Shown here: positions 7,461-15,627 of the stretch, one piece after another
How the letters are laid out: every line of letters starts with the position of its first letter
How positions within the stretch are numbered: position 1 is the first letter of the stretch
Source of the DNA: Deltaproteobacteria bacterium
GTDB taxonomy: Bacteria > Myxococcota > Myxococcia > Myxococcales > 40CM-4-68-19
Direction: 5' to 3'
Length of the DNA stretch: 64,000 nt
NCBI GenBank assembly: GCA_005879535.1
Contig: VBKI01000047.1
Span: 201,748-265,747 of the forward strand
The notes under the pieces: model-generated
What the model was told of the DNA's origin: nothing
What the model saw: only the letters and a program-made list of their open reading frames with translations
Databases searched by the model: none
Translations under genes and position numbers: made by a program

Positions 7461-8389
7461 CCGTTCCTCACCAGGCAGCGCCGGGCTTCGTCCCACCGGG
7501 CGGGATCCGCGCCCGGTTCGTCGACATAGTAGCGATCGCAGTTCGCCGTGCAGCCCTCGACGGTCATGTCAAAGGTGGAAGTCTCGAAGAGCGACTTCGG
7601 CGTTGCGACCAGCTGCGGAACGGTAAACGTGATCGTGGGAGGATGGGCGCGATCGAGGACGTGCGCCGGTCCCACCGGCGGATAATTGGAAGCTGCTGGG
7701 TCAGGGTTCTTGCACAGCTTGAACTCCCGCGTGCTCTCCAGCTGGGAAGCAGTCAAGAGCGGGACCGGCCCGCTGCTGAGCGCCGCGGTGGTCTGCAGCG
7801 GCAGATCCGTCCTCACCGCCGTGCCGACCCGCTTCACCAGGTCGGCGTCGCCCGCGTAACTCCAGGCCACTGCGCGGTCGGCGGCGAGCTGGCCCGCCAC
7901 CGGCGGATGCGAAATCGTCCAGATCAGGGCGGGTGGATCGGACAGCGACCGCGCCGCGTGCAGCGCGGCCAACGTCTCTGCGGAAGTCGGCAGGTCGACG
8001 TCATCGACGTAGACGATCACCGGACGGACGTGCGCGCCGGGAAAAGTGGTCAACGCCGAATCGAATCCCGCCCGCACCCGATCGAGATCGAGAGGCACCC
8101 GCCCCCGCTCCCGGCAATCGGGTGAGAGATCCTGCCCCGCCAGCTCGAGCTGGCGCGTTCCGGAGGAAGCGAATCCTTGCCGCACCGCCAGCAGCGTCGC
8201 CTGCCTGGCCCAATCGCAGCCGGTAGTGTCCTCGAAGAAGAGATCGAGAATGGCGATCCAGACCACGGGTTCTTCGATGGCCGCGGATGTGTACGTCGCC
8301 GACGTCGTGAACAGTCGTGGCGGATTCGGGTCGACGAAATGAACCTCGCCGCATCCTGCAAGCAGGAGCGCGAAGAAAGCGGCGCGCAT
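7457..8389 (-). CDS. Lipoprotein heading the motor-like operon
   Basis: This 310-residue protein starts MRAAFFALLLAGCGEV, with lipobox LAGC. The body has Cys-rich spots (TTGCDWARQ, SPDCRERG, EGCTANCDRYYVDEPG) and a segment with strands and acidic loops (VRPVIVYVDDVDLP). No family is recognised. The Cys residues suggest disulfides in an exported protein. It is the first gene of the nine-gene minus-strand operon; the non-coding AT-richer stretch just upstream is the likely promoter region. Confidence 0.68.
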   Translation of the reverse strand: MRAAFFALLLAGCGEVHFVDPNPPRLFTTSATYTSAAIEEPVVWIAILDLFFEDTTGCDWARQATLLAVRQGFASSGTRQLELAGQDLSPDCRERGRVPLDLDRVRAGFDSALTTFPGAHVRPVIVYVDDVDLPTSAETLAALHAARSLSDPPALIWTISHPPVAGQLAADRAVAWSYAGDADLVKRVGTAVRTDLPLQTTAALSSGPVPLLTASQLESTREFKLCKNPDPAASNYPPVGPAHVLDRAHPPTITFTVPQLVATPKSLFETSTFDMTVEGCTANCDRYYVDEPGADPARWDEARRCLVRNG

Positions 8390-8477
8390 GCCGAACACGC
8401 TAGTCGGACGTCGGCCCCCCATTGCCGGCCACAGGACTACGATCGACCACGGCTCGACTGTTCCGCGCGGCTGTCCT

Positions 8478-8530
8478 GTTCAATACTTATCAGCGAATGC
8501 CGCGAACGATATCAAATCAAATCATCACGC
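8478..8530 (-). promoter_or_regulatory. AT-rich probable promoter region for the motor-like operon
   Basis: In an otherwise GC-rich window, this stretch contains CAATACTTATC and ATATCAAATCAAATCATC. It lies 90-140 bases upstream of the first motor-operon gene and downstream of another minus-strand gene, so it is the only sizeable non-coding space serving that operon. On the minus strand a TTGATA is followed 17 bases later by TGATAAGTAT, a poor but possible -35/-10 pair. The exact promoter is not resolved. Confidence 0.28.
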
Positions 8531-8554
8531 ATTGCGCGATTTCGACCGCCTCCG

Positions 8555-9238
8555 TCAATCCTCGATCTCGACCGACGAGCCCCCCGACGTCGCGACCCTT
8601 GCCTTCGCTCCGCCACGCACGTGCAGCTCCGATCCGCCGGAGAGGCTCCCGCGGATGCGGCCGTTCGCCCGCAGGTCGCCCTCCGAACCGCCGCTGGCCT
8701 GCAGGTCGACGTCCTTCACGGAGAGATCCCGTCCATGCAGACGCGTGCCGCCGGATATCTGCAAATCCAGGCTGTCCGCGCGGCCCTGGACGTCCAGCTG
8801 CGCGCCGCCGGATCCGTGCACCGACAGACGGGCTGTGTCGATTCCGCGCGCGCGGATCTCGCTTCCGCCGCTGACCTCGATCGCGCTCTCGTCGGCACGG
8901 GTGAAGGTGGCGCGGACGATCGCGCCGCCGCTGGCGCCGATGGCGCGGAGGTCCGGCGTCTGGATGGTCACGGTCACCCGGCTCTCACCCTTCCAGCGGG
9001 AGTGCGGCTTGAATCCGATGTGCAGCGCCCCGTCCTCCACGCGCGTCTCCACCAGGTCGAGGACGTCGTCCTTGGCCTCGACGCGGACCGGCCTGCGCGG
9101 ACCGATCTCGACGGTCGCCCGGATTCCCGAAGCCACGTTGACGGCGTTGAAATCGGGGACATTGCGTTCCTCCGCGCGGGCGAGAGCGGCGGTGGAAGAG
9201 AGCGAGACGACAGCGAGAGCGAGAGCGCAGCGCGGCAT
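8555..9238 (-). CDS. Secreted DUF2807 (GIN-type) beta-solenoid protein
   Basis: This 227-residue protein has signal MPRCALALAVVSLSSTAALA, followed by the DUF2807 hallmark: a starting VPDFNAVNVASGIRATVEIG strand set, then repeated short strands separated by SGGS, ASGGA and GSGGA turns (about 110-220). The repeat predicts a right-handed beta-solenoid, exported to the periplasm or outer surface. Family function is poorly defined (putative head domain of adhesin-like proteins). It is monocistronic here, with its ATG at 9238. Confidence 0.85.
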   Translation of the reverse strand: MPRCALALAVVSLSSTAALARAEERNVPDFNAVNVASGIRATVEIGPRRPVRVEAKDDVLDLVETRVEDGALHIGFKPHSRWKGESRVTVTIQTPDLRAIGASGGAIVRATFTRADESAIEVSGGSEIRARGIDTARLSVHGSGGAQLDVQGRADSLDLQISGGTRLHGRDLSVKDVDLQASGGSEGDLRANGRIRGSLSGGSELHVRGGAKARVATSGGSSVEIED

Positions 9239-9371
9239 GGGGGCCTCCGTCGCAGTGGTGATCCTGGGCGCGATCCGGTTTCAACGGCACCTCCAAGACC
9301 GTATTTCGTCGCCCTGATTCGGTCACGCGGCCGATGCCGGCGAGCGGGACGCGCTGATATCTGCCGATCTC

Positions 9372-10502
9372 GTGCGCCCCATCCTGGCCATCGCCGCCTT
9401 CGCTGCCGGTCTTCCAAGTCTCCGCTGCGATCCGGGATGCCGGAACGATGCTTGCGGCGGACCCCACCGCGGCGCCGCGTCACCGACGGCCGCCTTGCAC
9501 GGCGTGGCGCCCGGCGGACGCATCGGCGGCACCATCGCGCTGAGCGCGGACGCGGACGACGACGTCGGAGTCGTCTCCGTCGATTTCGCGGTCGACGGCC
9601 GGGCCTTCGCCACGGCCCGGCAGCCGCCCTGGAGCGTGACCTGGAGCTCCTTCGCCGCCGATAACGGCGCGCACACGCTTACGGCCATTGCCTACGACGG
9701 GGAGGGCAACTCGGGCGCCTCGGCTCCCGTCGCAATCACCGTCCTCAACGCGGTGGGTGCCTCCGTCAGCGCCCATACCGCGCTCGGCCTTCCCGGCGCC
9801 GCGTCCAGCAGCGTGGAGAGCGTAACCGCTTATCTCTCGGTCAAGCCGCAGTACGTCGTCTCCTACGACGGCTCACGCAGGGTCCCGAACTGGGTGAGCT
9901 GGGAGCTGAACGCGCAGTGGCTCGGATCGGTCGCGCGGCAGAACGACTTCCGAACGGACGATACGTTTCCGGAAGAGATTCCGCAGGCGCAGCTCTGGGA
10001 CTATGCAGGAAGCGGGTGGGACCGCGGCCATGTCTGTCCGTCGGAAGACCGGACGGCCACGGTGTCCGACAACCGCAGCACGTTCTATCTGACGAACGTC
10101 GTCCCACAGGCCGACGCCGCGAACGGAGGGCCCTGGGCGCGCCTCGAAGCGTACCTGCGTCAGCTCGCGGAGTCGGGAAAGGAGATCGCCGTCGTGGCCG
10201 GCGGGCTGTTCGGCCAGCCGCAGAGGACCATCGGCGCCGGCGCCGTCGCCGTTCCATCGGCGACGTTCAAGGTGGCGGTGGTGCTGGACAGACCGGGGCA
10301 GGGCATCGCCGAGGTGAGCGAGCAGACGCGCGTGATCTCCGTGCTGGTTCCGAACGACGCGACAGTCTCGAGGTCAGCCGACTGGCGTTCCTTCCGCGTG
10401 AGCGCCCGGGACGTGGAGAACGCCACCGGGTTCACGCTGTTCGCGGACGTGCCGCACGAGGTCCGCGAGGTGCTGCTCGATCGGATCGACCGGGAACCCT
10501 AG
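9372..10502 (+). CDS. Secreted DNA/RNA non-specific endonuclease with Ig-like N-domain
   Basis: This 376-residue protein starts at a GTG. A signal-like N-terminus (MRPILAIAAFAAGLPSL) is followed by a Big/Ig-like domain (about 45-125) with ALSADADDDVGVVSVDFAVDG and DGEGNSGASAPVAITV. The C-terminal about 230 residues are an NUC/EndA-type nuclease: WDRGHVCPSEDR carries the catalytic DRGH, and TNVVPQADAANGGPWARLE supplies the Mg-binding Asn region. By family it cleaves DNA and RNA with a metal ion. Secretion suggests nutrient scavenging or prey nucleic-acid digestion. It ends against a strong hairpin. Confidence 0.88.
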   Translation: MRPILAIAAFAAGLPSLRCDPGCRNDACGGPHRGAASPTAALHGVAPGGRIGGTIALSADADDDVGVVSVDFAVDGRAFATARQPPWSVTWSSFAADNGAHTLTAIAYDGEGNSGASAPVAITVLNAVGASVSAHTALGLPGAASSSVESVTAYLSVKPQYVVSYDGSRRVPNWVSWELNAQWLGSVARQNDFRTDDTFPEEIPQAQLWDYAGSGWDRGHVCPSEDRTATVSDNRSTFYLTNVVPQADAANGGPWARLEAYLRQLAESGKEIAVVAGGLFGQPQRTIGAGAVAVPSATFKVAVVLDRPGQGIAEVSEQTRVISVLVPNDATVSRSADWRSFRVSARDVENATGFTLFADVPHEVREVLLDRIDREP

Positions 10503-10532
10503 CAGGGGCACGCCACCGCGGCGTGCCCCTGC
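10502..10532. terminator. Perfect 13-bp hairpin between convergent genes
   Basis: The left arm GCAGGGGCACGCC (10502-10514) and right arm GGCGTGCCCCTGC (10520-10532) pair perfectly around a 5-base loop. The hairpin begins at the last base of the nuclease stop codon and lies 14 bases before the end of the convergent beta-barrel gene. There is no long T-tract on either side, so it may act as a bidirectional weakly intrinsic terminator or a 3'-end stabiliser. Confidence 0.7.
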
Positions 10533-10545
10533 GCGGGCAATGCAT

Positions 10546-11133
10546 TTAGAACAGGCCCGCGAACTGGTACCCGACACCAGCGGAGACCATCATCAGGTCG
10601 CCGAAGTTGCCGAAGTCGTGCGAGTGCAGGTTCACGCGCGCGTTCCACTGCTTCATCTGCCAGCCGAGGCCGATGCCGCCGCCGAACTTGACGTCGTTCG
10701 AGCTGCCGGACGTGCCGCCGCTGGAGACGCTCGACATCAGGTCGAACATGCCAATCTCGGCGGCCCCGAAGATGCCCTGGTGATCCGGCATCAGGTAGTA
10801 CTTCGCCCCGAGCAGGACGGGGACCGAGTGCACGTGCACGTCCGTGCCAGCAACCGGGCTCTTGTCGAGCTGGTAGTTGAACCCGATGCGGGCCGTGGCG
10901 GCCAGTTGCTCGATGATCGGGTACTCCGCGGTCAGCAGCACGCCGCCGCCAACGCCGTTCACGTCAGCGTAGTTGCCGATGGGAAGACCAAACGAACCAT
11001 CGATGCCGAGGAGCAACTTGTCGGCGTGGCTGCCGGAGACGGACGTCGAGCGACGCGAGCTCTCCGCACGCGCCGAGACGGACAGACAAAGAACGAGGGC
11101 TGCTGCAATCGTGATCAGTTTCTTCATTTCCAT
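10546..11133 (-). CDS. Outer-membrane beta-barrel protein (OmpW/OmpA-barrel-like)
   Basis: This 195-residue protein starts at the ATG preceded by AGGAG (MEMKKLITIAAALVLCLSVSARA, a clear signal peptide). The mature part has alternating strands typical of an 8-stranded barrel: LLLGIDGSFGLPIGNY, GVLLTAEYPIIEQLAATARIG, VPVLLGAKYYL, FGGGIGLGWQMK, ending VGYQFAGLF with terminal Phe. The C-terminal Phe is the usual outer-membrane insertion signal. No ligand can be assigned. It is monocistronic, divergent from the deacetylase-like gene. Confidence 0.78.
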   Translation of the reverse strand: MEMKKLITIAAALVLCLSVSARAESSRRSTSVSGSHADKLLLGIDGSFGLPIGNYADVNGVGGGVLLTAEYPIIEQLAATARIGFNYQLDKSPVAGTDVHVHSVPVLLGAKYYLMPDHQGIFGAAEIGMFDLMSSVSSGGTSGSSNDVKFGGGIGLGWQMKQWNARVNLHSHDFGNFGDLMMVSAGVGYQFAGLF

Positions 11134-11303
11134 GCTCTCCTGGAGCGAGACCCGGCGCACCGTGCGCCCGTGCGATCGCTCGGTTGGTTGTCGAGAGAGT
11201 ACGGGCACATGGATAGGGGGTTTCAACGCGTGCAAGTGCTCCGCGCGGAGCGTTTTTCGCCTGCTCTCACACCTGATCCGCGCGTCGCGATATCGTCTTC
11301 GCG

Positions 11304-12224
11304 GTGGCCCTCGCGTTCGTCACGCATTCCGACTGTCTCCTGCACGAGATGGGCGAGGGACACCCCGAGCGGCCGGAGCGTCTCGCGGCGATCGAGGACA
11401 AACTGATTACGTCACGTCTGGATTACGTCATCTCGCGCCACGAGGCGCCGCTCGCGACGCGCGAGCAGCTCCTGCGCGTGCACGACCGCGCCTATCTGGA
11501 TTCGCTCGAGCAGATCGCTCCGTTCGCGGGAATGGTGCAGATCGATCCCGACACCGCAATGAATCCGCACACGCTGCGAGCTGCGCTGCGCGCCGCGGGA
11601 GCCGCCGTCCTGGCCACGGACCTGGTGATCTCCGGCGCAGCGGAAGCCGCCTTCTGTGCGGTGCGCCCTCCGGGTCACCACGCGGAGCGCGCCCGTGCGA
11701 TGGGGTTCTGCTTCTTCAACAACGTGGCCGTCGGCGCGGCGCACGCGCTGGAATCGCACGGTCTCTCCCGCGTCGCCATCGCCGACTTCGACGTCCATCA
11801 CGGCAACGGCACCGAGGACATGTTCCGCGACGATCCGCGCGTGCTCATGGTCTCGACCTTCGAGCACCCGTTCTATCCAGGGAGCGGACTCGAGGGCCGC
11901 TCGGAGCGGATGGTCAACGTGCCGTTGCCGGCGGGCGCCGGCAGCCGCGAGTTTCGCGCCGCCGTCGAGCAGGAGTGGCTTCCTGCGCTGGAAAGCTTCC
12001 AGCCGCAGATGCTGTTCGTCTCGGCCGGCTTCGACGCGCATCGCGACGACGGTATGGCGTTCTTGCGCTTCGTCGAGCCGGACTACTCCTGGGTCACCGC
12101 CCATCTCAGGCGTGTCGCCGAGGCTTGCGCCGGCGGGCGGATCGTCTCGCTGCTGGAAGGCGGGTACGATCTCGACGTGCTCGGCCGGTGCGTCGCCGTG
12201 CACCTTCAGGAATTGATCGGGTAG
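11304..12224 (+). CDS. Histone-deacetylase-family amidohydrolase
   Basis: This 306-residue protein starts at a GTG. Class II HDAC/acetoin-utilisation/acetylpolyamine-amidohydrolase signatures are intact: GEGHPERPERL near the N-terminus, RPPGHHAERARAMGFC with the catalytic His pair, DFDVHHGNGTE with Zn-binding Asp and His, SAGFDAHRDD with the third Zn Asp, and LEGGYD near the end. It should remove acyl groups from small molecules (acetylpolyamines, N-acyl compounds) or lysines in the cytoplasm. The substrate cannot be read from sequence. The gene stands alone. Confidence 0.92.
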   Translation: MALAFVTHSDCLLHEMGEGHPERPERLAAIEDKLITSRLDYVISRHEAPLATREQLLRVHDRAYLDSLEQIAPFAGMVQIDPDTAMNPHTLRAALRAAGAAVLATDLVISGAAEAAFCAVRPPGHHAERARAMGFCFFNNVAVGAAHALESHGLSRVAIADFDVHHGNGTEDMFRDDPRVLMVSTFEHPFYPGSGLEGRSERMVNVPLPAGAGSREFRAAVEQEWLPALESFQPQMLFVSAGFDAHRDDGMAFLRFVEPDYSWVTAHLRRVAEACAGGRIVSLLEGGYDLDVLGRCVAVHLQELIG

Positions 12225-12303
12225 GCCGGCGTGGCGCCTCTGTGGCGCCACCGTGTTTCGCCGGCGCAAATGGCCCTCCGGCCGTCCAGCGCCCAACCCG
12301 CAT

Positions 12304-12318
12304 TGGCACGTTCGGTGC
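12304..12318 (+). promoter_or_regulatory. Sigma-54-type (-24/-12) promoter candidate
   Basis: TGGCAC (12304-12309), five bases, then GTGC (12315-12318) matches the TGGCAC-N5-TTGC consensus with one mismatch, and has the required spacing between the GG and GC dinucleotides. Transcription would start near 12330, placing an AGGAGGG ribosome site and the ATG at 12348 directly after it. The arrangement is coherent, but no activator site was identified. Confidence 0.5.
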
Positions 12319-12347
12319 TCCAGGAAGCGCGCAAGGAGGGTACGAAA

Positions 12348-12509
12348 ATGCAGAAGCTGCGCGAGTGGGGGTTCCCGGTCATGTTGATCGCTGCCTGGAT
12401 GGTCGCGGCCGCGTATACGGTTTCGCTTTTGATCGCACCGCCCGACAAGGCGACGCCCATCGACGGGAACGGACCCGCGGTCGCGGAAACCGCGAAGCCT
12501 GTCTCCTGA
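12348..12509 (+). CDS. 53-residue single-pass membrane peptide
   Basis: It starts at an ATG preceded by AAGGAGGG at ideal distance, which favours this over longer upstream starts. MQKLREWGFP leads into one TM helix (about 11-28, VMLIAAWMVAAAYTVSLL), followed by a short polar tail ending in KPVS. No family is recognised. Size and topology resemble small regulatory or subunit-like membrane peptides. It sits just behind a sigma-54-like promoter and between the deacetylase and kinase genes. Confidence 0.55.
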   Translation: MQKLREWGFPVMLIAAWMVAAAYTVSLLIAPPDKATPIDGNGPAVAETAKPVS

Positions 12510-12672
12510 GCCGCTCGCGCCGTTCTCCTCGCGGACATCCGGCGGCGCCGTGTCCGCGGAGCTCAAGGGGGGCCTGGGGGGCGCGGAAGGAGACCTGGTC
12601 CGCGCCTTCCGACTTTGGACGAGCCCATTGACGCACGCCTTCCGCCGGAGCAGCCTGCCGGCGGGAGCAACG

Positions 12673-15204
12673 ATGCAGCTGCTCGGCGATCGGTACCGGG
12701 TCGAGCGCGAGTTGGGTCGCGGCGGAATGGGCCGCGTCTTCGTGGCGCACGACCTGAAGCTCGATCGGGACGTCGCGCTCAAGGTGCTGCCGCCGGGCGA
12801 CCACGACGCCCGCGACGTGCTCCGCTTCGAGCAGGAGGCGCGCGCCGCCGGAGCCCTGGATCATCCCAACGTCGTCGCGGTCCATGACATCGGCACGCAC
12901 GACGGGGCCCCGTACATCATCTCCGAGCTGCTCGACGGCCGGACCCTGCGGGACGCGCTCGGCAGCGGACCTCTTCCCGCCGAGGTCGCGCTCGACCACG
13001 CCCGCCAGCTCGCGCACGGACTCGCGGCCGCTCACGCCAAGGGGGTGATCCACCGCGACCTGAAGCCGGAGAACCTCTTCATCACGGGGCAGGGCGTGTT
13101 GAAGATTCTCGACTTCGGCATCGCCAAGCTCGCCGTCCGTCCCGAGCCGAAGCAGGGAATCACCGAGACCGGAGCCGTCATCGGCACCATCGGATACATG
13201 GCGCCCGAGCAGGTGCGCGGGCGCGAAGCGGACCCCCGCGCGGACGTGTTCGCATTTGGCGCCATTCTCTACGAGATGCTCTCGGGCCAGCGCGCGTTCT
13301 CGCGCGCCTCGCGGATTGAGACCGCGTTCGCCGTCCTCAACGAGGAGCCCGCGCCGCTCCCGCCGGCAGTTCCCAGGTCGATCGAAAGGATCGTCCGGCG
13401 TTGCCTCGCGAAGGATCCCGCGGCGCGATACGCGTCCGGTGCCGAGCTGGAAGGGGCGCTGGTGGCCGCAGTGCCTCGTCGCCGCCGGCGTCTGTTGCTG
13501 GACGTCGGCTTGCTCCTGCTCGCGATCGGGATCACGCTCGCGCTTTCCACCTCTCCCGCGCTGCGCGACTCGGTCGCGCGCCTGCGCGGAAGTGCCGCGG
13601 CGGAGCGGCCGCTGAAGCAGCTTGCGGTGCTCCCCTTCCGATCCGTCGGCGGCGGACCGGACGGCGAAGCCTTCGCAGCAGGAATGGCAGAGGTGCTGAA
13701 CAACAAACTCCGCCAGCTGGAGCAGTTCCAGGGAACCCTACGCGTAGTTTCCGGGAATGAGGTCGTAAGAGAAGGGATCTCGACTGCGCGCGAAGCGCGG
13801 CGGGTCTTTGGCGCCACTCTCGCGCTCACCGGCACGCTGCGCTGGTCGGGCGAGCGGCTGACGGTGACGTCGGAGCTGGTGGACACGGGCACGCAGCTGG
13901 TTCTGTCGGCGCGTGACGCCGACGTCGAACGGAAGGAGGCCGGAGCCCTCGCGACAATCCTCCTCCGGCGCGCTTCGGAGATGCTGGAGCTGGAGCTGCG
14001 GCCGGAGGCGAACCGCGCGATCGGCCCAGGTGGCGACCCGGTTCCCGGCGCCTTTGAATTCTATCTTCAGGGAAGGGGGTACCTGCAGCGCTTCGATCGG
14101 ATGGACAGCGTAGAAGCGGCCCTCGCACTGTTCGACAAGGCATTGGCGCGCGACGAACGCTACGCGGCAGCCTGGGCAGGTCGCGCCGAGGCGCTCCTGC
14201 GCAAGTTCGAGCGCTTGAAGGATTCCACCCTCATTCCAACCGCGCGCTTCAGCGCCAGCCGCGCGGTGGAGCTCGACGATCGCCTGGCGGTGGCGCACGT
14301 GACCATGGGTCTGCTTCACCGCGTCGCCGGCGAACGCCCTCAGGCGATCGCCAGTTTCCAGCGCGCGCTCGACCTGGAGCCGCGCAGTCCGGATGCAACC
14401 CGCGAGCTTGCGCGAGCCTACGACGACGCCGGCCGCGTGCAGGATGCCGAGGCGACGTTCAAGCGCGCGATCGAGGTCCGGCCGGATTACTGGGCGGCAT
14501 ACAAGGACCTGGGACTCTTCTACAACCGCCATGGCCGCATCGCGGACGCCATTCCGCCCCTTCGACACGTCATCGAGCTGACGCCGGACAACTACAACGG
14601 CTACGCCAACCTTGCCGCCATGCACTTGCGGCTTGGGCACTACTCCGATGCCGCGGCCCTCCTCGAGCGATCGCTTGCGCTGAACCGCACCGCTCCTGCG
14701 TATTCCAATCTGGGAATGACGTATTATTTCCAGAAGCGATACGGCGACGCCGCGGAGATGTTCCTCAAGGCGGTGGAGCTCGATCCCGCGGATGACCGCG
14801 TCTGGGGAAACTATGCGGACGCGCTGCGCTACGTGCCTGGCAAGGCCGCCGACGCGGCTCGCGGCTATCGCGAGGCCGCGGCACACGCTCGCAGGCAACT
14901 GGGCGTCAACTCGCGCGACGCCGAGCTCCGTTCGCGGCTCGCAATGTACGAGGTCTTCGCGGGTGAGAAGAAAGAGGCGCTCGCAGAGATCGAGGAGGCA
15001 CTGCGGGACGGACGCGAGGAAGGATTGGTGTTGTTCCGGTCGGCGCTCGTCTTCGAGGAGAACGGAATGCGCGAAAGGGCCCTGCAGTCCGTGCGCGATG
15101 CGCTTGCAAGAGGTTATTCGAAGGAGGAGATCGAGAACGCGCCGCCCCTCGATTCGTTGCGGCGCGACGACCGGTATCAACGACTCGTCAAGGGGGTCCC
15201 ATGA
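12673..15204 (+). CDS. Transmembrane Ser/Thr protein kinase with C-terminal TPR array
   Basis: This is an 843-residue protein from the ATG preceded by GGGAG; a GTG at 12550 would add 41 residues of unlike character. The Hanks-type kinase domain (about 8-260) shows GRGGMG, VALKVL with Lys37, HRDLKPENL with catalytic Asp129, DFGIAK and GYMAPEQ, so it should be active. One TM helix follows an Arg-rich stretch (about 275-293). Then comes a TolB-N/FlgO-like segment (LAVLPFRSVGGGPDG) and about ten TPRs to the C-terminus, for protein interaction. Layout is typical of myxobacterial kinases. Its stop overlaps the next start (ATGA), so the small downstream protein is probably co-produced. Confidence 0.92.
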   Translation: MQLLGDRYRVERELGRGGMGRVFVAHDLKLDRDVALKVLPPGDHDARDVLRFEQEARAAGALDHPNVVAVHDIGTHDGAPYIISELLDGRTLRDALGSGPLPAEVALDHARQLAHGLAAAHAKGVIHRDLKPENLFITGQGVLKILDFGIAKLAVRPEPKQGITETGAVIGTIGYMAPEQVRGREADPRADVFAFGAILYEMLSGQRAFSRASRIETAFAVLNEEPAPLPPAVPRSIERIVRRCLAKDPAARYASGAELEGALVAAVPRRRRRLLLDVGLLLLAIGITLALSTSPALRDSVARLRGSAAAERPLKQLAVLPFRSVGGGPDGEAFAAGMAEVLNNKLRQLEQFQGTLRVVSGNEVVREGISTAREARRVFGATLALTGTLRWSGERLTVTSELVDTGTQLVLSARDADVERKEAGALATILLRRASEMLELELRPEANRAIGPGGDPVPGAFEFYLQGRGYLQRFDRMDSVEAALALFDKALARDERYAAAWAGRAEALLRKFERLKDSTLIPTARFSASRAVELDDRLAVAHVTMGLLHRVAGERPQAIASFQRALDLEPRSPDATRELARAYDDAGRVQDAEATFKRAIEVRPDYWAAYKDLGLFYNRHGRIADAIPPLRHVIELTPDNYNGYANLAAMHLRLGHYSDAAALLERSLALNRTAPAYSNLGMTYYFQKRYGDAAEMFLKAVELDPADDRVWGNYADALRYVPGKAADAARGYREAAAHARRQLGVNSRDAELRSRLAMYEVFAGEKKEALAEIEEALRDGREEGLVLFRSALVFEENGMRERALQSVRDALARGYSKEEIENAPPLDSLRRDDRYQRLVKGVP

Positions 15205-15608
15205 AAAGCGCGCCGGTTTGGATCGTCATCCAGTCCGCCCAAGGGCCAGGTGTCCCCGAAGGGCCTTACGATTTCACATATGTGCCCAGCACCGTGCACG
15301 TCAGGGAAGGCGACCAGGTGAAGTTTGCGCTTCACCCCCATGCCCCGGTGCCCAAGGTCTGGGTCGTTTTCGACAAGCCGGTCGATGGGTACGAGTTCTC
15401 CCTGCCGGTGACGCGGCTGGATGCGAAGAAGGATGATTCGCCCAAGAAGCCCCCGCAGTTGACCATCCCGATGCCGATTCCAGACGACGCGGGAACAACG
15501 CTCAAGGTGAGCAGGCTGGGTCGCGGAGTGCACCATTACCGCGTCATCGGCGTCACCGATGACGAGCTGGTCGCGGACGTGTACTGTCCGTCCATCATCG
15601 TCAACTAG
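15201..15608 (+). CDS. Small protein of unknown function coupled to the Ser/Thr kinase
   Basis: This 135-residue protein starts inside the stop of the kinase gene (ATGA). It has no signal peptide. Sequence is strand-rich: FTYVPSTVHVREGDQVKFAL, KVWVVFDKPVDGYEFSLP, GVHHYRVIGVTDD. This suggests a small beta-sandwich; the VREGDQVKF opening recalls cupredoxin-like folds but no complete copper-site set is visible. The coupling suggests a substrate, partner or sensor of the kinase. The end of the gene forms one arm of a 12-bp inverted repeat. Confidence 0.72.
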   Translation: MKSAPVWIVIQSAQGPGVPEGPYDFTYVPSTVHVREGDQVKFALHPHAPVPKVWVVFDKPVDGYEFSLPVTRLDAKKDDSPKKPPQLTIPMPIPDDAGTTLKVSRLGRGVHHYRVIGVTDDELVADVYCPSIIVN

Positions 15609-15619
15609 ACGGACAGTAC
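15581..15619. terminator. Perfect 12-bp inverted repeat over a stop codon
   Basis: GTACTGTCCGTC (15581-15592) pairs exactly with GACGGACAGTAC (15608-15619), with a 15-base loop that holds most of the last codons and the TAG. It separates the plus-strand kinase-partner gene from the convergent lipoprotein gene ending at 15628. A terminator is the simplest reading; a binding site for a dimeric protein is an alternative because the arms are a perfect dyad. There is no T-tract. Confidence 0.5.
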
Positions 15620-15627
15620 GGCCCGGC

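Noticed and set aside
1..8389. Ordinary flagellar operon
   Set aside because: No filament, hook, rod, export or flagellar regulatory gene is visible; FliF and FliG functions are joined in one shortened protein.
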